Source of the DNA: an uncultured Pseudomonadota bacterium
Lineage (GTDB): Bacteria; Pseudomonadota; Gammaproteobacteria; Burkholderiales; SG8-39
NCBI GenBank assembly: GCA_903895005.1
Contig: CAITSH010000119.1
Coordinates: forward strand, 1 to 10,581
Direction of reading: 5' to 3'
DNA: 10,581 nt
Both the position numbers and the translations under genes were made by a program. This document shows, piece by piece, positions 6,948-10,581 of this stretch. The notes beneath the pieces were generated by a model. That model did no database searches, had not been told where the DNA came from, and saw nothing but the letters and a program-made list of their open reading frames with translations. How positions within the stretch are numbered: position 1 is the first letter of the stretch; every line of letters starts with the position of its first letter.

Positions 6948-7874
6948 ATGTGGAAGCAGGTCAGGCGGGTAGCGCTATGGATCCTTGTGATCTTGCTTGC
7001 GATTATCGCTTTCGGTGTGGTTAGCAACTGGAGCTTGGTTCAGCGCGTTTTTCTCGGCGGGGTGAAGGTCTATGAAACCGCGCCGCCATCGGTGCCGAGG
7101 GATCTGAACCGGCCGGCCATCCTCGTCTTCTCCAAAACCAACGGCTTCCGCCATGAAGAAGCTATTCCCGCAGCAAATGCCCTTTTCGCCCAAATGGCAA
7201 AGGGCGAAGGCTGGGGGTATTTCCAGACCGAAAATGCTGCGACATTCACGCCGACCATTCTTGCGCAATTTGACGTGGTGGTGTTCAACAATGTCAGCGG
7301 CGATGTCTTCCTGCCTCAGCAGCGCGCGGCTCTCAAAAGCTATGTCGCAAATGGCGGCGGCTTTGTCGGTGTGCACGGCGCGGGCGGCGATCCGTCCTAT
7401 GACTGGCGCTGGTATGTCGAAACGCTGATCGGCGCGCAGTTCACGGATCACCCCATGAACCCGCAATTCCAGAGGGCGACAGTGCGGATCGAGGACAAGG
7501 CGCACCCTGCCACCCGCAGCCTTCCCGACACACTGGAGCGAATAGATGAATGGTATTCGTTCGAGAAATCCGCGCGCAAGCCGGGTGTGACGGTGCTCGC
7601 GACGCTCGATGAATCGACATATTCGCCCAAGAGTTTGTTTGGCGGGGATTTGGCAATGGGCCGGGATCATCCGATTGCATGGTGGCACTGCACAGGAAAA
7701 GGCCGCATCTTCTATTCGGCAATGGGCCACCAGGCCGCTGCCTATGCCGAGCCACATTATCGAACGATGCTGCAGGGCGCGATGCGCTGGGCACTGCGGC
7801 TAGAGGGAGAAGGGTGCAGCCCCAATCATGTAAATGCCGTCGTAAGTACGGCTGTGAAGGCTGAGAGGAGATGA
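6948..7874 (+). CDS. Membrane-anchored ThuA-domain protein
   Basis: A 308-residue protein. An N-terminal transmembrane helix preceded by a basic segment (about 8-25) should place the rest in the periplasm. Residues 55-285 form a ThuA-like domain (glutamine-amidotransferase-like fold): ILVFSKTNGFRH near the start, FVGVHGAGGD (139-148), the conserved DEWYSF (200-205), and MGRDHPIAWWHCTGKGR (237-253) followed by FYSAMGH. Rhizobial ThuA works with ThuB in trehalose and maltitol use through 3-keto sugars, so a role in handling a 3-keto glycoside made by the neighbouring GMC enzyme is plausible but unproven. The start ATG 6948 is chosen because GGGAG (6935-6939) lies 8 bases upstream; an ATG 6 bases earlier is too close to it, and TTG 6933 precedes it. 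The ATG that overlaps this gene's stop codon and the adjacent GAGGAG imply tight coupling to the next gene. Confidence 0.87.
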   Translation: MWKQVRRVALWILVILLAIIAFGVVSNWSLVQRVFLGGVKVYETAPPSVPRDLNRPAILVFSKTNGFRHEEAIPAANALFAQMAKGEGWGYFQTENAATFTPTILAQFDVVVFNNVSGDVFLPQQRAALKSYVANGGGFVGVHGAGGDPSYDWRWYVETLIGAQFTDHPMNPQFQRATVRIEDKAHPATRSLPDTLERIDEWYSFEKSARKPGVTVLATLDESTYSPKSLFGGDLAMGRDHPIAWWHCTGKGRIFYSAMGHQAAAYAEPHYRTMLQGAMRWALRLEGEGCSPNHVNAVVSTAVKAERR

Positions 7875-7876
7875 CC

Positions 7877-8500
7877 ATGCAATTCGACGCACGAGGCGAC
7901 ATGAACCGGCGGATGATGATGCAGCGTGCCTTGCTGCTGCTAGGTGCTGCGGCCGTGCCGCTGGATGCTGCGTTTGCTGCGCGGGCCAATGGCGGACCGT
8001 TTCTCAAGCCAACTCAATTCCAGCTGCTTAACGCGGTCGCCGATACCATCATGCCGAACACCGATACGCCTGGCGCAGTAGTTGCAGGTGTCCCTAAATG
8101 GCTGGACCGTATGCTTGGCAGCTGGGCTTCGGCAGAGACCAAGGCCCAGATAACAGGTGCGCTGGCCCGGATTGATGCGGCAGCCAAAGCCGGCAAATCG
8201 AAAAGCTTCGTCGCGCTATCGATCGCTGATCGCGCAGCGTTTCTGAGTCTGCATGATGCGACCGCGCTCAAGACTGTTCCGGCCCCGCCCAATGCACCCC
8301 AAGGCAATCTTCTCGCCCCCATCTATTGGGTTGCCGACAATGGCTATCTCAAGCTCAAAGACCTGGTGGTTGCGCTTTATTACAGCACCGAAATCGCGAT
8401 GACCCAGGAGCTGATCTACGAGCACGTGCCCGGAGAGTGGCAGCCTTCGATCAAAGCCACCGCACAGACGAGGCCTTGGGCCAGCGTTGACCTAATCTGA
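7877..8500 (+). CDS. Small (chaperone-like) subunit of a GMC dehydrogenase, gluconate 2-dehydrogenase subunit 3 family
   Basis: A 207-residue protein of the family that partners membrane-bound or periplasmic FAD dehydrogenases for gluconate, sorbitol, glucose and glucosides. An N-terminal twin-arginine signal (NRRMMMQR followed by ALLLLGAAAVPL and AAFAA, about residues 10-36) is present. The large catalytic subunit next door has no signal, so this subunit probably carries it through the Tat system by the known hitchhiker mechanism. The mature part opens with the family-typical QFQLLNAVADTIMPNTDTPGA segment. ATG 7877 is preferred: GAGGAG (7865-7870) lies 6 bases upstream, whereas ATG 7871 abuts it. 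ATG 7901, just before the arginine pair, is a further possibility. The gap to the previous gene is 2 bases, and the GMC gene follows after 13 bases. Confidence 0.88.
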   Translation: MQFDARGDMNRRMMMQRALLLLGAAAVPLDAAFAARANGGPFLKPTQFQLLNAVADTIMPNTDTPGAVVAGVPKWLDRMLGSWASAETKAQITGALARIDAAAKAGKSKSFVALSIADRAAFLSLHDATALKTVPAPPNAPQGNLLAPIYWVADNGYLKLKDLVVALYYSTEIAMTQELIYEHVPGEWQPSIKATAQTRPWASVDLI

Positions 8501-8513
8501 ACGGGATATTCGA

Positions 8514-10202
8514 ATGTATGATGCAATTGTAATCGGCTCGGGGATGTCGGGCGGGATTGCCGCCAAGGAATTGTGCGAGCGCGGGCTTAAGGTGCTGGTG
8601 CTTGAACGCGGCCGCAAGATTGAACACGGTGTGGACTATATGGACACGAAAATGCCGTGGGAGCTGCCGAATAACAATAATATCCCAGAGGAAGAGCTGG
8701 CCAAGGATTATGCGATCCAGCGCCAATGCTATGCGGTCAACGAAGCGACCAAGCAGTTCTGGGTCAAGGACAGCGAGCATCCCTATACCACACCGCCTGA
8801 AAAGCCATTCGCTTGGATCAGGGGCTACCATCTTGGTGGCCGCTCCATCATGTGGGGACGGCAAAGCTACCGCCTGTCTGACATGGATTTCGCCGCCAAT
8901 GCCAAAGATGGTCATGGTTGCGACTGGCCGATCCGCTATGATGACCTCGCGCCCTGGTATGACCATGTTGAAAAATTTGTCGGTGTCGCCGGGTCGAAAG
9001 AAGGCCTGCCGCAATTGCCAGATGGCGAATTCCTTCCGGAATTTGCGCTGAATGACGGTGAAAAACTGTTCAAGGCTGAAGTTGAGGCAAAATTCCCTGG
9101 GCGAAAGGTGATCTCGGGCCGGACTGCCAATCTGTCCGTGGCCCTACCGCATCATGAAGAACTGGGCCGCTCCACCTGCCAGAATCGTTCGATCTGCGAG
9201 CGTGGCTGCAGCTTTGGTGCGAACTATACCAGTCTGAGCGCGGCGCTCCCCGCGGCAGAGCGGACCGGAAACTTGACAATCATCACCGATGCGATTGTTC
9301 ACAGTCTGGTCCAAGATCCAAAGACCGGCAAGATCACGCAGGTTCGGGTGATCGATGCCAAAACCAAGCAGGGCAAGACCTTTGAGGCAAAAGTCTTTTT
9401 CCTCTGCGCCTCGACAATTGCGTCTGCACAGATCTTGTTGAATTCTAAGTCTGAAGCCAACCCGCGTGGCCTGGCCAACAAGTCGGACCAGGTCGGGCGC
9501 AATTTGATGGACCATATATACGATATGGTGACGGTGGGCGTGCTGCCGCAAGGACCGGACGACAGCTATTTCAAGGGCCGCCGGCCGACCGGCATCTACA
9601 TTCCGCGGTTCCGAAACGTAAGCGAAGAGGCGGACGGCTATGTTCGCGGCTTTGGCTACCAAGGCGCCGTAACGCGACTCGGCGAGGGCCCCCAGGCCCA
9701 TTTGCCGGGCTTAGGAGCCGAGATAAAAGAACGCGCGCGGAAGCTTGGGCCTTGGCTTATCTATGTCTCAGGTTTTGGCGAAATGTTGCCAAACCCTCAG
9801 AACCGCGTGACGCTCCACGAAACCAGCAAGGACAAATGGGGCTTGCCAATTCTCCATATTGATTGCGCCCAAGGGCCAAACGAGGCCCAAATGGGCAAGC
9901 AGATCATGGCCGATGGCAAGGCGATGGTCGAAGCAGCAGGCGGTTTTGTTATGATGCAGCTGGGTGAACCGGGCACGCCGGGATTGGGTATCCACGAAAT
10001 GGGCACGGCACGCATGGGCAAGGACCCGATGACTTCGGTCTTGAACAAATACAATCAGGCCCATGAAGCGCCGAACCTGTTCTGTACCGATGGTGCGGCG
10101 ATGTCCTCCAGCGGCTGCCAGAACCCCTCACTCACCTATATGGCGCTCACCGCGCGTGCCGCACATCACGCGGTAGAATTCCTGAAGGAAGGCAATCTCT
10201 AG
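8514..10202 (+). CDS. GMC-family FAD dehydrogenase, catalytic subunit (glucoside 3-dehydrogenase-like)
   Basis: A 562-residue glucose-methanol-choline oxidoreductase that oxidises an alcohol group, probably on a sugar, using FAD. The N-terminal dinucleotide fold is AIVIGSGMSGG (4-14) with acidic Glu31 closing the motif (VLERG). GYHLGGRSIMWGRQSYR (104-120) is the FAD-contacting GMC segment. Cysteines 222, 228 and 232 form C-x5-C-x3-C, the spacing used for the [3Fe-4S] cluster in direct-electron-transfer FAD glucose dehydrogenases. The catalytic pair is His494 in HEMGTARMG and Asn537 in GCQNPSLT. There is no signal peptide; export should depend on the small subunit upstream. ATG 8514 has a GGGA-type Shine-Dalgarno 7 bases before it. 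The ThuA neighbour and the overall type favour C3 oxidation of glucosides, but glucose 1-, gluconate 2- or polyol dehydrogenases are related. Electrons would go through the Fe-S cluster to the operon's cytochrome c. Confidence 0.9.
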   Translation: MYDAIVIGSGMSGGIAAKELCERGLKVLVLERGRKIEHGVDYMDTKMPWELPNNNNIPEEELAKDYAIQRQCYAVNEATKQFWVKDSEHPYTTPPEKPFAWIRGYHLGGRSIMWGRQSYRLSDMDFAANAKDGHGCDWPIRYDDLAPWYDHVEKFVGVAGSKEGLPQLPDGEFLPEFALNDGEKLFKAEVEAKFPGRKVISGRTANLSVALPHHEELGRSTCQNRSICERGCSFGANYTSLSAALPAAERTGNLTIITDAIVHSLVQDPKTGKITQVRVIDAKTKQGKTFEAKVFFLCASTIASAQILLNSKSEANPRGLANKSDQVGRNLMDHIYDMVTVGVLPQGPDDSYFKGRRPTGIYIPRFRNVSEEADGYVRGFGYQGAVTRLGEGPQAHLPGLGAEIKERARKLGPWLIYVSGFGEMLPNPQNRVTLHETSKDKWGLPILHIDCAQGPNEAQMGKQIMADGKAMVEAAGGFVMMQLGEPGTPGLGIHEMGTARMGKDPMTSVLNKYNQAHEAPNLFCTDGAAMSSSGCQNPSLTYMALTARAAHHAVEFLKEGNL

Positions 10203-10204
10203 TC

Positions 10205-10417
10205 AAACCGGAAATCTCGCCCGGCTACCTTGGGTTCGATATCGGCACCTCAGGCGTAAAGGCCGTGCTGGTCGAAGCGGACGGCACGATCTGCAACAAG
10301 CAAGTGGCTGCGTTAAACGTTTGGCTGCCGCACGCGCTGTGGTCCGAGCACGTTCTGAAGCATTGCGTATGGTGTGCACTGTCAAGAGACAGTTATTTGA
10401 GAGCCCCCTTGGGGTGA
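10205..10417 (+). pseudogene. N-terminal remnant of an FGGY-family sugar kinase (xylulokinase-like)
   Basis: The frame from 10226 reads YLGFDIGTSGVKAVLVEADG, the ATP-binding N-terminus of FGGY carbohydrate kinases. Family-like LPHALWSEH (matching the PHP-WSEQDP region of xylulokinases) ends near 10351. After that the resemblance stops abruptly and the frame closes at TGA 10415-10417. About 42 recognisable residues remain of a normal length near 500. No in-frame ATG, GTG or TTG was found between the kinase motif and well inside the GMC gene, so the start appears lost too. Its position immediately after the GMC stop suggests that it was the next gene of the operon before truncation. It is very unlikely to make a working kinase. 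Confidence 0.75.
10378..10393. repeat. Perfect inverted repeat near the kinase truncation point
   Basis: ACTGTC-AAGA-GACAGT has 6-bp perfect arms around a 4-base loop. It lies about 27 bases after the kinase homology ends and touches the stop codon of the minus-strand partial gene. It lacks a following T-run, so it is not a clear terminator. It may be the scar or end of a mobile element or a recombination site, but I recognise no insertion-sequence family. Confidence 0.45.
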
Positions 10418-10581
10418 TCGCGCCTCATCCTAAAGCCTCGAAAATCCAGATTGTTCAATTCAATCAGATCCTTTGAAGCCCAGACGGCGAATGAGGCAAA
10501 CCCCACCGAGTTTGGGACATTGAGTGCCAAAGGCCCAATGTTCCACCCATGTTCCGCTCTGGGTACAAAATAGCCATCAGG
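10393..10581 (-). CDS. Unidentified gene, 3' end only (runs off the window)
   Basis: An open minus-strand frame enters at the last base of the window and ends at TAA (10393-10395), giving 62 C-terminal residues. It begins PDGYFVPRAEHGWNIG, continues through GFASFAVWASKDLIELNN and ends FRGFRMRRDHPKGALK. It looks like real protein: mixed aromatic and charged residues, plausible strand and helix pattern, no low complexity. I cannot name the family. The ending, with a short helix followed by a G-F-x-M strand, faintly recalls some immunity proteins of polymorphic toxin systems, but that is only an impression. By eye the stretch has a lower GC content than the operon. It converges on the truncated kinase, so it probably belongs to a different DNA segment brought next to the operon. 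Confidence 0.5.
   Translation of the reverse strand, partial: PDGYFVPRAEHGWNIGPLALNVPNSVGFASFAVWASKDLIELNNLDFRGFRMRRDHPKGALK

Noticed and set aside
6975..7757. Minus-strand open frame of 260 codons opposite the ThuA gene
   Set aside because: Long, but exactly opposite a gene with clear ThuA motifs; no family resemblance and no plausible ribosome-binding site noted.
10203..10385. Minus-strand 60-codon open frame after the GMC gene
   Set aside because: It is antisense to the FGGY kinase remnant and rich in arginine and alanine, as expected for a shadow frame.

Overview
The window looks like a chromosomal accessory locus from a Gram-negative alphaproteobacterium, most likely a sphingomonad (Sphingomonadales). 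This is inferred from three things: a TonB-dependent receptor of the sphingomonad type with an IDEIVVSAQK-type TonB box, a moderately high GC content by eye, and a large set of exported redox proteins. No rRNA, tRNA, CRISPR array or intact insertion sequence was seen.

Layout: positions 1-138 hold nothing recognisable except a short GC-rich hairpin. A TetR-family repressor gene lies on the minus strand (139-768). A 214-base divergent intergenic region follows. It carries a perfect TTGACA and a perfect TATAAT separated by only 14 bases, a perfect 7+7 inverted repeat laid over them (candidate TetR operator), and a run of AGCTAT hexamers. From 983 to 10202 eight plus-strand genes are packed head to tail with overlaps or short gaps. 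In order they are: a TonB-dependent receptor, a c5-type cytochrome c lipoprotein, a Tat-exported aldonolactone-oxidase-type flavoprotein, an N-terminally anchored fold-III PLP enzyme of the D-threonine aldolase/D-serine dehydratase type, a class I cytochrome c, a membrane-anchored ThuA-domain protein, a Tat-exported small subunit of the gluconate 2-dehydrogenase subunit 3 family, and its GMC flavoprotein partner with a predicted [3Fe-4S] cysteine motif. Directly after the GMC gene sits the N-terminal remnant of an FGGY sugar kinase. It is cut off after about 42 recognisable residues. Beyond it lie a perfect short inverted repeat and the 3' end of an unidentified minus-strand gene that runs off the window.

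How the parts may work together (inference): every protein of the operon appears to act in or beyond the inner membrane. The receptor would bring a sugar, glycoside or sugar-derived compound into the periplasm. Two separate flavoenzymes would oxidise it (GMC type, possibly at a sugar C3 position as in glucoside 3-dehydrogenases, and aldonolactone-oxidase type), and each has a small c-type cytochrome nearby to take electrons to the respiratory chain. The ThuA-like protein fits a 3-keto-sugar theme. The role of the exported PLP enzyme is unclear, and its usual metal-ligand motif is altered. The TetR protein probably controls the operon. The kinase remnant suggests that the operon once also had a cytoplasmic sugar-phosphorylation step, now lost at a recombination junction. 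The substrate cannot be determined from the sequence.
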